From Planctomycetes bacterium syqfu (GTDB lineage Bacteria; Planctomycetota; Phycisphaerae; Phycisphaerales; Phycisphaeraceae), in contig CP087563.1 in NCBI GenBank assembly GCA_020974905.1, positions 3,162,001 through 3,226,000 of the forward strand: a DNA stretch of 64,000 nucleotides. The letters are read 5' to 3'. Position numbers and translations under genes: made by a program. The notes beneath the pieces are model-generated. The model made no database searches and was not told the DNA's origin. It saw nothing but the letters and a program-made list of their open reading frames with translations. This document shows positions 51,942 to 59,142 of this stretch, piece after piece; the stretch's first letter is position 1; each line of letters begins with the position of its first letter.

Positions 51942-52763
51942 ATGCACACGACTGCCCAATATATATCTGGAATTACCATCCCACTTCCCCCGGCACGAGC
52001 TTACTTCGGGCGCGTGATCTATTCGCCGGGTTCGACTCTGGGGCCGCGCCTACAAAATGATCTGCAACTGATGGGGTTGGAAGAAGGACGCATGCGCATC
52101 AGCATCGATGGCAAAGAGCACGAATTGCCCGAGGGATGGATGTGCCTGCTGCGTCCGGGCTGCCAGGAATTCTTCCGGTTTGCAGCCAAGCGGAATACCC
52201 GGCATAACTGGTGCACGATGAATTTTCCCCGGCTCCCCAAGCGGTTTACGGCATCCTTGGCAGACCTGCCTTTTGCCGTGCAAATGACTCCGCTGATCGA
52301 ATCGTTGATGGAATGGGGATTACAGAACCAAACCAACCCACTGCCGGTATCTGACCCGTTATCCATCCACCTGGGACAAGGCCTGCTGTATGCCTGGCTC
52401 AATGCGATCCAGCCAACCGCACCGGACCATCCGGATCCCTCCGCGGTGGCGTTGGCCAAAGCGTATATCTCCCGGAATCACCCCCGGCCGATTCTCATCG
52501 ATGACATTGCCGAGGCCGCCCATGTGAGCGTCACGCACCTGACGCGCCTGTTCAACGAACATCTGCACACCACGCCCATCCGCTACCTGTGGCAATACCG
52601 CACGCAGCGCGGCGTCGACCTGCTACGGCACACCGGCCTGAACGTTACGCAGATTGCCCAGCGCGTCGGCTTTGCCACGCCGTTCCATTTTTCCCGGCTG
52701 GTTAAACAAATGCACCATCTCTCCCCCAGACAACTGCGCGATAAATTTTGGAAGCTGCCATAA
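51942..52763 (+). CDS. AraC-family transcription regulator
   Basis: 273 residues. The N-terminal ~150 residues are a cupin-like sensor domain (EGRMRISIDGKEHELPEGWM, CLLRPGCQEFFRF). The C-terminal 100 residues carry the two HTH motifs of AraC proteins (ILIDDIAEAAHVSVTHLTRL, LNVTQIAQRVGFATPFHFSR, LVKQMHHLSPRQLRD). It is divergent from the PhyH/UroD pair with 110 bp between, and probably activates them in response to a small ligand. Confidence 0.9.
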   Translation: MHTTAQYISGITIPLPPARAYFGRVIYSPGSTLGPRLQNDLQLMGLEEGRMRISIDGKEHELPEGWMCLLRPGCQEFFRFAAKRNTRHNWCTMNFPRLPKRFTASLADLPFAVQMTPLIESLMEWGLQNQTNPLPVSDPLSIHLGQGLLYAWLNAIQPTAPDHPDPSAVALAKAYISRNHPRPILIDDIAEAAHVSVTHLTRLFNEHLHTTPIRYLWQYRTQRGVDLLRHTGLNVTQIAQRVGFATPFHFSRLVKQMHHLSPRQLRDKFWKLP

Positions 52764-52852
52764 CAATGATGGACACGTGGTCGAACGGTGCATCAAACAT
52801 GTTGATTCCGTTGCCCTGCAAGCTCTCAACGAATATTTCAAACCCATTCACC

Positions 52853-53074
52853 GGTGCCGAATTCGGTGCCAGGAAAACCCCCACGGGGCCAGAAATGGTG
52901 CCAAATCTCAGTCTCAGATAGGCTGTTGTTGTCAATCACTGACAATAGAACCACGCTCCGTAAACCAAGCCCAATCGCCCTAACTCTCGCCCGGTGCGCA
53001 AAATAAACAACGGCTGACAGTTGCTGTCAGCCGTTGGCAAAAGCGGGTGAACGGACTCGAACCGTCGACAATCA
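52853..53074. repeat. Left copy of an element-end duplication (integrase 3' relic, terminator, tRNA-Gly 3' end)
   Basis: About 220 bp resembling 56003-56225. On the + strand it reads as the tail of a protein (EFGARKTPTGPEMVPNLSLR then stop at 52919-52921). A hairpin terminator follows (53009-53035), then 33 bases (53042-53074) identical to the 3' end of the tRNA-Gly gene at 56193. The layout is that of an integrative element end at a tRNA gene. Confidence 0.65.
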
Positions 53075-53162
53075 GATGAAGTAAGCCATTTCAATGGCAC
53101 TTCATGTAAAACCATCAACACTTACCGGTCAATACTCGATCATTCTTGCCAGGTCGTGACAT

Positions 53163-53948
53163 TCACTGCGATTGCAGCATGATTTTCAACATGGCCTGGC
53201 TGCCTTGAGGCCATTTGAATTTGATCAGCAGATCAGCACCATCCTGCTCGGATGCGAATTTCACGGAATGTACTTCATCACCGAAGTATGCGGTCACACT
53301 GACTGTCTGATCCGTGGATGCGGTTTCCCAGCGGATCTGCCATTGGCCCTGGTTGTGAATGGGCAAATACAAAATGCGTTGCTTGTCATTTCGACACGCA
53401 ACCGCCCAACAATCTGCAATCCCCTCCACCGTCACCGGCAACGATTCTCCTGCATAGTCCTTCCACCACTGATAGGCTTTAAACACCGGCCGGGGTTGAC
53501 CGGTCTGCATGTCCCAAGGCGTGTAATCCGACTCCCACCAACCGACACAAAAATATTGGGCGGCATCTATCTGCTTGTCGGCAAAAAGCCCAAGATACTC
53601 CGACACATACAAAGCCTGCTGCTGGAAAGACAAGCCGTGACTTGCAAAATATTCATTGGACAGGACATTGAATTCCGTGATCCAGAACCATATCTTGCCT
53701 ATCGCATGCTTGAGATTCAAACAGACTTTGAGTGTATCGACACCGGGCAGCACCGTGACAGGTTGCTCAAGTGTCTGCCAATTTTGCGCGCCGCTGATAC
53801 CGGGTGCAAAGTCGGCCGTGCGTCATTTGCCTTTCTGCCATTGTTCAATGCCGATCATTGCATGGCCTTGATCAAGTTGCTCGACGCGAACGCGACAATG
53901 CAACAGATAGTCTCCTGGTTCCAAGGCATTCTTGATGGGGTGCAACAT
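53163..53948 (-). pseudogene. Glycoside hydrolase/carbohydrate-binding pseudogene
   Basis: From ATG 53948 the frame reads LEPGDYLLHCRVRVEQLDQG, like a carbohydrate-binding module, then meets an in-frame TGA at 53823-53825. It continues without a start (VTVLPGVDTLKVCLNLKHAI) and changes abruptly into a glycosidase-like end (WFWITEFNVLSNEYFASHGL, GWWESDYTPWDMQTGQ). The start of a catalytic barrel is missing, so an internal deletion joined the binding module to the end of a catalytic domain. The gene lies inside the tRNA-flanked segment and is probably decaying. Confidence 0.6.
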
Positions 53949-54776
53949 TCAATCCTCTGTTGCAGCACCATCACTATCCTGAAAACAAGCACAACCACGA
54001 TGCATCGGCTGTTCGTCTGTCGGCATCTGCTCTGCCAGCGCCTGCCTGCTGCGGATGACAAAATGACGGCTGTGATCCAGGCTCAGACTGCCGGACTGGC
54101 GCAGGGTCTGCAAAGCGTGCGTCACCATCACGCGCGACGCGCCCACCAGGGCGGCCAGTTCCTCATGTGTGATACGCGGCTCAATGCGCAGGCCTCTGGC
54201 GGTCGGTTGGCCATACTGCTGAGCAAGACGATCCAGAACTCTTGCCACGCGCCCCGGCACGTCATACAACGCCAGGTCAGTCAACTGCTCGGACATACGG
54301 CTGAGCTTTTCACCCAATGCCTGCATCACCTTGGCAGCGATACCCGGGTCGTGCTGAGCCAATGCTTCGAAGTCCGACTTCTCACACGCACAGACCGTGC
54401 TGGCCATCAGTGCCTGCGCGTTGAACGCACGTCTGCCTTCGCGGAACAATGTCTCTTCACCAAACAGATCATGCGGCTCAAGAAATCCCAGCGTAACTTC
54501 CTTACCCTCGGGTGAAATTTTAAACAGGCGCGCCCGCCCGGAAGTCAGCAAAAATACTCCTGCCACCGGGTCCCCCTGGTGAAAAAGCATCTGGCCCGGC
54601 AGATAGGATCGCCGCGCGGTCAACGACTCAAGCCGCTGTCGCTCTGCAACGGTCAGATGCTCAAAAAGCCACATATCCAGCATGCAAGCCAGTCGTGTCA
54701 TCGGGTAACTCCACATTTCATCCAAGTGATCATCATGATACCCGTGGCACACACAATCGGCACCATGCTGAATCAT
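53949..54776 (-). CDS. Crp/Fnr-family transcription regulator
   Basis: 275 residues. The cNMP-binding-type domain is seen in LFHQGDPVAGVFLLTSGRAR, LFKISPEGKEVTLGFLEPHD, LFGEETLFREGRRAF. The C-terminal HTH reads ITHEELAALVGASRVMVTHA, LQTLRQSGSL. There are Cys at the N-terminus (CVCHGYHDD) and C-terminus (RGCACFQ), which could hold a metal or sense redox state; this is inference. The ATG overlaps the stop of the upstream flavoprotein gene (ATGA). Confidence 0.88.
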   Translation of the reverse strand: MIQHGADCVCHGYHDDHLDEMWSYPMTRLACMLDMWLFEHLTVAERQRLESLTARRSYLPGQMLFHQGDPVAGVFLLTSGRARLFKISPEGKEVTLGFLEPHDLFGEETLFREGRRAFNAQALMASTVCACEKSDFEALAQHDPGIAAKVMQALGEKLSRMSEQLTDLALYDVPGRVARVLDRLAQQYGQPTARGLRIEPRITHEELAALVGASRVMVTHALQTLRQSGSLSLDHSRHFVIRSRQALAEQMPTDEQPMHRGCACFQDSDGAATED

Positions 54777-55438
54777 GCGAACCGCTGTGTCAACGTCTGA
54801 CGGATTTTCTGTCCCAATTCACGCGCCTGCTGCTGATTCTGTTCGTGAGTCGGAAATTGGTGGACACCCATCGACGCCACCGTCGCGTCCGGGCCGTGGA
54901 GCATTTGCACGCCACTCATGGAACACTGGTCACCATACCCACAGCGAATACAGGGCAGATTGCCAACCAGGACAATGCTGCCGACGTTGATCATGCCTTC
55001 CTCCAGCATCCAGATGGCAAACTGCTGCGTGGCGATCTGCGATGCCGGTGGCAATTGTGTCATCTCCGGTGGGCAGGCGGTGGTGATGACGGCAGCCCCC
55101 ACTTTGTTGCGGGATTTGCCTTGCTGATGACGCAGGCAATACATCCGTTCCATGAAAGTCTTGGTGCGCGCGTCCAGACTGCCATACGGTGTGAACCCAC
55201 CGACGACCACCGCATCCGCCTGGTCGAATTTTTCCGCAAGCATCGCCCCGTCATCCTTGAGCACGCATTGATTGCTATCCTTGCATCCCAGACAGCCGCG
55301 GCAAGGTTCAAGCTTATACTGGCTGAGCTTGATGAATTCGTATTCCAGCCCCGTTTCCTCCAGCACCATCTGCACGGCGCGATCGGTGTTGCTGTGACGG
55401 ATCGGACTGCCGCTGATTCCCAAAACACGCATGGTCAT
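54773..55438 (-). CDS. Iron-sulfur flavoprotein/NADPH-dependent FMN reductase-like
   Basis: 221 residues. The flavodoxin-type FMN loop is seen in VLGISGSPIRHSNTDRAV. It is followed by a Cys cluster (CRGCLGCKDSNQC) typical of iron-sulfur flavoproteins, then ADAVVVGGFTPYGSLDARTK and a further Cys set (NLPCIRCGYGDQCSMSG). It is the middle gene of a three-gene operon with a Crp/Fnr regulator and a pyridoxamine-oxidase-like protein, suggesting redox or nitrosative stress handling. Confidence 0.82.
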   Translation of the reverse strand: MTMRVLGISGSPIRHSNTDRAVQMVLEETGLEYEFIKLSQYKLEPCRGCLGCKDSNQCVLKDDGAMLAEKFDQADAVVVGGFTPYGSLDARTKTFMERMYCLRHQQGKSRNKVGAAVITTACPPEMTQLPPASQIATQQFAIWMLEEGMINVGSIVLVGNLPCIRCGYGDQCSMSGVQMLHGPDATVASMGVHQFPTHEQNQQQARELGQKIRQTLTQRFA

Positions 55439-55448
55439 GATTCAATCC

Positions 55449-55862
55449 TTAAGCGATACGTTTGCCGGCATCAAGGCCGACAGACTGGTCATAAACTTCA
55501 TCGACGGTGATCCGCACGACATACTCGACCGGCGGCATCTGCCTGGGCATCTGACGTATCTGCTCGGACATCTGCTCAAACAAATCACCGGCAGTCAGCA
55601 ATTCCGCAGTGCCCTTGAGTTGATAACCTTTGGCAGTCGCCGGATCGACCATCGTCACTGCCACGACAGGATTCTCCTTAAGATTCTGGCGGGTCTTTCG
55701 GGAGAATAAATCCGCAAAGGCAAGATGTGAATCATCGAGCACGCGCATCGTGCCCTTGGGCGTCACATTGGGTTGACCGGCTGCCGACACTGTGGCAATC
55801 CAACCCATTTTGCCGGGGATAAAATCGAGTACATCCTGAGGTATGTTCACCATTGTCGCCAC
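55449..55862 (-). CDS. Pyridoxamine 5'-phosphate oxidase-family protein
   Basis: 137 residues. The FMN-binding split barrel is shown by GWIATVSAAGQPNVTPKGTM, LAFADLFSRKTRQNLKENPV and VAVTMVDPATAKGYQLKGTA. Proteins of this size are usually flavin reductases or haem-utilisation enzymes rather than true PdxH. It leads the operon with the iron-sulfur flavoprotein. Confidence 0.88.
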   Translation of the reverse strand: MATMVNIPQDVLDFIPGKMGWIATVSAAGQPNVTPKGTMRVLDDSHLAFADLFSRKTRQNLKENPVVAVTMVDPATAKGYQLKGTAELLTAGDLFEQMSEQIRQMPRQMPPVEYVVRITVDEVYDQSVGLDAGKRIA

Positions 55863-56002
55863 CTTTCATGTGGATCCTATTCATGAATCAGGCAACAACG
55901 TACAGAAAATAAAGCGATCACTCTGTATGATTTCATACAAATCAGAACTCAATCACAGATTTCATCTCTCGATGACTCAACCATGAAATCCCCATCGTCA
56001 TC

Positions 56003-56225
56003 GGTGCCAAATACGGTGCCAAGAAAACCGTGACGGTGCCAGAAATGGTGCCAAATCTAAGTCTGGGATAGGCGATTGCTGTCAATTGCTGACAAAAGAA
56101 CTGCATCCCGGAAACCACCCCCAATCGCCCTAACCCTCGCCCCGTGCGCAAAATAAACAACGGCTGACATTTGCTGTCAGCCGTTGTCAAAGAGCGGGTG
56201 AACGGACTCGAACCGTCGACAATCA
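56003..56225. repeat. Right copy of the element-end duplication, adjoining intact tRNA-Gly
   Basis: Matches 52853-53074. On the + strand it reads KYGAKKTVTVPEMVPNLSLG then stop at 56069-56071, the same tail as the left copy. The terminator hairpin is at 56159-56185 and the shared tRNA 3' bases at 56193-56225. Divergence between the copies is moderate, so the duplication is old. Confidence 0.65.
56159..56185 (-). terminator. Terminator of the tRNA-Gly gene
   Basis: AACGGCTGACA and TGTCAGCCGTT pair perfectly around a 5-base loop. On the minus strand the hairpin lies directly after the tRNA 3' end and is followed by a T-rich tract (GTTTATTTTG). Confidence 0.75.
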
Positions 56226-56265
56226 CGTTGGCAACGTGACGCTCTACCAACTGAGCTACACCCGC
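56193..56265 (-). tRNA. tRNA-Gly (GCC anticodon)
   Basis: A 73-base cloverleaf. The acceptor GCGGGTG pairs with CACCCGC, the D-arm AGCTCAGTTGGTAGAGC is standard, the anticodon loop TTGCCAA gives GCC, and the T-arm is GACGGTTCGAGTCCGTT. CCA is not encoded. Its last 33 bases are duplicated at 53042-53074. Confidence 0.95.
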
Positions 56266-56417
56266 ATTGAGTTGTTCTCGTTCGTTCAAACGAGACGCAT
56301 ATATTAGCAATTCATCTTGGCCTTGCAAGTTCATGAGACCAAAAAATTCTGACAATTTCCTTCAAGCTACTCGATTTGCATCCAACCACACTTCTCGTTA
56401 GTGTCTTGGGCAACCAG

Positions 56418-56680
56418 ACAGGTGCTCAAAGTACAAGATATTGTGCTTGACTGAAAAGGGAAGCAAGGTGCGTTGGACTGAAAATGTCCGACAAGGCCTT
56501 CGCGGACGCGCCGCCGTAGGGGTTTGGAAAGGTGATTTTTTACCTTTCACGGTTACAAAGATGCCACTGGTGAATCGTGCAATGCGATTGACTGGGAAGG
56601 CTGGTGACTGCCGAACCTGAGCCGGAAGACCTGCCCGTTTGGACGAGTGTTGTGTCCTCGCGTATTGGGACGAACTCGGG
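56418..56680 (+). ncRNA. Cobalamin riboswitch 1 (upstream of the pseudopilin gene)
   Basis: Recognisable cobalamin-aptamer elements in order are AAAAGGGAAGC, a GC-rich hairpin with GCGGACGCGCC, GCCACTGG, GGGAAGGCTGG, and the B12-box tail GAGCCGGAAGACCTGCC at 56619-56635. A hairpin with GTCC/GGAC stem follows. A second hairpin (56839-56857) lies just before the Shine-Dalgarno AGGGAG. Binding of adenosylcobalamin is expected to repress translation of the gene at 56869. Confidence 0.88.
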
Positions 56681-56838
56681 CCAAGCCAGGTATTCATGCC
56701 CCGGACTACCCTTGAACTTGCCACCCCCTGAAGTAGTGTGCCAGCAAAATGATCGCTGAGTACTCTCGATGGGAATTGCCCGATTTCATCCTGCAAGCTG
56801 TTACGTGATGGGCCGGTTTTCAAACCATCACGGGGCAG

Positions 56839-56863
56839 GTCCTGCGCGAATCAGGACAGGGAG
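56839..56863 (+). promoter_or_regulatory. Expression-platform hairpin before the pseudopilin start
   Basis: Stem GTCCTG/CAGGAC around loop CGCGAAT, with the ribosome binding site AGGGAG starting on the next base. The same loop with a changed stem occurs at 59107-59127. Confidence 0.6.
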
Positions 56864-56868
56864 TTTTC

Positions 56869-57873
56869 ATGGCCGTTTCGTCTTCTCGTTCCTCGACACG
56901 TCGTCAATCACCGACATGGATCGCCAACGCATTTAACAGTTGGTGGCAAGGTCAGCGTCAACTGGCGTTAAGCCAATGGCGTTGGCGGATGCTCAAACCC
57001 AAACGGGCATACGTGCCTGTGAGGTATCAAGCACCGTTTGTTCAGCGTCGGACGCCGCGTGCATTTACGCTCATTGAGTTACTGGTGGTCATCAGCATCA
57101 TCGCCCTGCTCATCGGCATACTCTTGCCATCACTTGCCATGGCCAAACGCAGCGCCGAGTCCGCTCAATGCAAGAGCAATATCCGATCACTGGCAACGGT
57201 GAACATTGCCTATGCCACGGACAACAAACAGTATTTCGTCCCCGCAGCATTCGACGAGATGGCCAACCTTCAGCGCTGGCATGGCAACCGCAAAACCACA
57301 TCCGATGCCTTCGATCCCAAGATCGGCCGCTTAGCCAGTTACCTGGATAAACAAGGCGAAACCAAGAAATGCCCGACACTGCGTCACTACCAGGACTCGG
57401 ACCCCGGTGCATGGGGAACAACCTACGAAGCAGGCAGTGGTGGCTACGGCTATAACCATCAATACATCGGCGGACGCTACGATCTTGCAGGCTACGGTGC
57501 AGCGTCCAAACTCACCGCACGCATTGATGATGTCTACTCCCCCACCCAAACCGTCATGTTCACCGATGCAGGTAATTACAACACCGTCGATGGTTCATTG
57601 TCTCTGATCGAAAACTCCTTTGCCTGGTCCCCGCACTATGTCGACAGTGGCATCGTCGATCCCTGGGGCAGCTTCCAGCCCACACCCACGACGCACTTCC
57701 GACACAACGGCCAGACAGCCAACGTTGCCTGGGTGGACGGGCATGTCGATGCATGGGAAATCGAACACTCCGCGGCACACTTATATCTGAGCACCGGCAC
57801 CGGCGAAGAAACCATGAAGTTTAATCTCGGTTGGTTCGGACCCACAACGGTTGAGTTTTACGATCTTTGGTGA
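56869..57873 (+). CDS. Pseudopilin-like protein under a cobalamin riboswitch
   Basis: 334 residues from ATG at 56869 with AGGGAG upstream. The N-terminal ~65 residues are unusually long and basic before the prepilin site ([16 protein letters not shown], cleavage expected before FTLIELLVV). A helical stalk follows (MAKRSAESAQCKSNIRSLAT), then a globular domain with Trp, Tyr and Gly, and the end motif RHNGQTANVAWVDGHVDAW. These motifs belong to planctomycete pseudopilin-like DUF1559-type proteins. Control by B12 suggests a role in cobalamin uptake or in a B12-sensitive process, which is new to me for this family. It ends with a strong terminator. Confidence 0.8.
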   Translation: MAVSSSRSSTRRQSPTWIANAFNSWWQGQRQLALSQWRWRMLKPKRAYVPVRYQAPFVQRRTPRAFTLIELLVVISIIALLIGILLPSLAMAKRSAESAQCKSNIRSLATVNIAYATDNKQYFVPAAFDEMANLQRWHGNRKTTSDAFDPKIGRLASYLDKQGETKKCPTLRHYQDSDPGAWGTTYEAGSGGYGYNHQYIGGRYDLAGYGAASKLTARIDDVYSPTQTVMFTDAGNYNTVDGSLSLIENSFAWSPHYVDSGIVDPWGSFQPTPTTHFRHNGQTANVAWVDGHVDAWEIEHSAAHLYLSTGTGEETMKFNLGWFGPTTVEFYDLW

Positions 57874-57975
57874 CACACCAACTACGATTCATTGGTCATT
57901 TCATACCGTTAAAACGCGCTAAACCGCAGCGGTTTGACGGGGGAATCGCACGATACATTCTCCGTTCCCACCACC

Positions 57976-58015
57976 GACACACCGGCGAAGACAAACTTCG
58001 TCGGTGTGTCTTTTT
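57976..58015 (+). terminator. Rho-independent terminator after the pseudopilin-like gene
   Basis: A 15-bp stem GACACACCGGCGAAG/CTTCGTCGGTGTGTC, one G-T wobble, loop ACAAA, followed by TTTTT. It separates the pseudopilin transcript from the lipoprotein gene. Confidence 0.9.
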
Positions 58016-58118
58016 ACAACAATACCTCGATCACCCATTTGATCTGCTATTCCACGACCTTTACACTGCATACATATCAAAACCAAACCATCTTTTTCAA
58101 ATGACGGGGGAGCCATCA

Positions 58119-58583
58119 TTGTCAAAACTCATTTTCACTGTCACACTGACCATGCTTGTTCTGATGCAGCTGGGGTGTTCAAAATCGGATGATTCGACCC
58201 CAACCACATCAACATCGCAATCATCCAATCAATCAGCCGAAGAGACGATTCGCAATAACGTGCCGATGTTTGTTGACATGTTGCGTAAGCAGGGATTCAA
58301 AGCACAAGACACCAAAGTCGTTGAGCTTGATTTTGATATTGCAGACAAGTCTGTAGATAAAGCCAATGCACTCGCTGAATCGCTCAATCAATTGGGGTAC
58401 GAGGCGGAAGTTCTCTATTCTGACACAAAAATGACTCAACCCATTGTCACTGCCAAAACAACACCGATCGCTGTCAATCAAGAGGCATTGTCAAAACTGG
58501 TCGACGACATGATTGCCTTGGCCAAGAAGCACGGGAGCAGTTTGACCGGGTTTGCCATCCCCACGGACAAGATCACATTTTAA
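58119..58583 (+). CDS. Lipoprotein with RraB-like domain
   Basis: 154 residues from TTG at 58119, chosen because GGGGGAG lies 8 bp upstream; an ATG at 58101 has no such site. The N-terminus is a lipoprotein signal (LIFTVTLTMLVLMQLGCS). The exported part resembles the RraB ferredoxin-like fold (PMFVDMLRKQGFKAQDTKVV, FDIADKSVDKANALAESLNQ, LGYEAEVLYS). RraB inhibits RNase E in enterobacteria; an exported version must do something else. It lies between the two riboswitch-controlled units and has its own transcript. Confidence 0.65.
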   Translation: MSKLIFTVTLTMLVLMQLGCSKSDDSTPTTSTSQSSNQSAEETIRNNVPMFVDMLRKQGFKAQDTKVVELDFDIADKSVDKANALAESLNQLGYEAEVLYSDTKMTQPIVTAKTTPIAVNQEALSKLVDDMIALAKKHGSSLTGFAIPTDKITF

Positions 58584-58758
58584 GATTTACCAATATATCG
58601 TCTGTACAATTGCATCTCCCACCAACCCGAGTGATAGCAACACCTTGCTTAACACATTCAAGGTGACTGCCCAATGCACCGCTGTACTTTAACCACTAAC
58701 TTGGCAATTCATGCTTGCCATGTTGACCAGCCATCGCTAAATTAAGGCCAGTCAATTC
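58584..58758. other. Intergenic sequence before the second riboswitch
   Basis: No gene seen. It should carry the promoter for the receptor transcript, but I see no strong consensus. Confidence 0.3.
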
Positions 58759-59013
58759 AGGTTGCCTCTGTCTTTTTTGAAAGTCAGGGGCTGAAAAGGG
58801 AAGCGAGGTTAGTCGAATTTTCGATGAATCCTCCGCGGACGCGCCGCCGTGATGACCCGGTTTTCACTGACAAAACAGGTGAAAACAGCGTCTGGCAGTG
58901 ACCACTGACAAGCATGCAACGTGCCATGTCGGGAAGGTGCCAGACGACGGGCTAAGCCGGAAGACCTGCCTGTGATGACCGAGTGGTAGTCCTCGCGCTT
59001 TTGGGACGACTCG
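58759..59013 (+). ncRNA. Cobalamin riboswitch 2 (upstream of the BtuB-like receptor)
   Basis: The same elements as riboswitch 1 appear: CTGAAAAGGGAAGC, GCGGACGCGCCGCCG, GACCACTG, GGGAAGGTGCC and AAGCCGGAAGACCTGCC (58954-58970), then a hairpin with loop TCGCGC. The ribosome-binding-site hairpin is at 59107-59127. It precedes the TonB-dependent receptor, the usual target of B12 control. Confidence 0.9.
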
Positions 59014-59106
59014 GGTGGGCTAGTCTGACATCGGCCCGGCAGCGTTTGCACACCCGTCATTTTTGCCCTGCGAGATTACCGATTTTCACTTTGATCACTC
59101 GGGCCA

Positions 59107-59133
59107 GGTTCTGCGCGAATCAGAACCAGGGAG
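59107..59133 (+). promoter_or_regulatory. Expression-platform hairpin before the receptor start
   Basis: Stem GGTTCTG/CAGAACC with loop CGCGAAT; AGGGAG follows directly. Compared with 56839-56857 the stem differs by C-G to T-A exchange, keeping the pairing. Confidence 0.6.
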
Positions 59134-59142
59134 CTATATCGC

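Noticed and set aside
53172-54515. A 447-codon plus-strand frame across the hydrolase pseudogene and Crp/Fnr gene
   Set aside because: It runs antisense to two recognisable genes and shows no domain of its own.
56003-56060. Four GGTGCCA units spaced 10-25 bp, resembling a short repeat array
   Set aside because: The spacing is irregular and the units are explained as codons of the integrase-tail relic; no CRISPR array was seen anywhere in the window.
56398-56823. Open frame of 141 codons on the minus strand over the first B12 leader
   Set aside because: It is antisense to a well-formed cobalamin riboswitch and has no ribosome binding site or family features.
58809-59060. Open frame of 83 codons antisense to the second B12 leader
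   Set aside because: Same reason; the RNA structure explains the conserved sequence.
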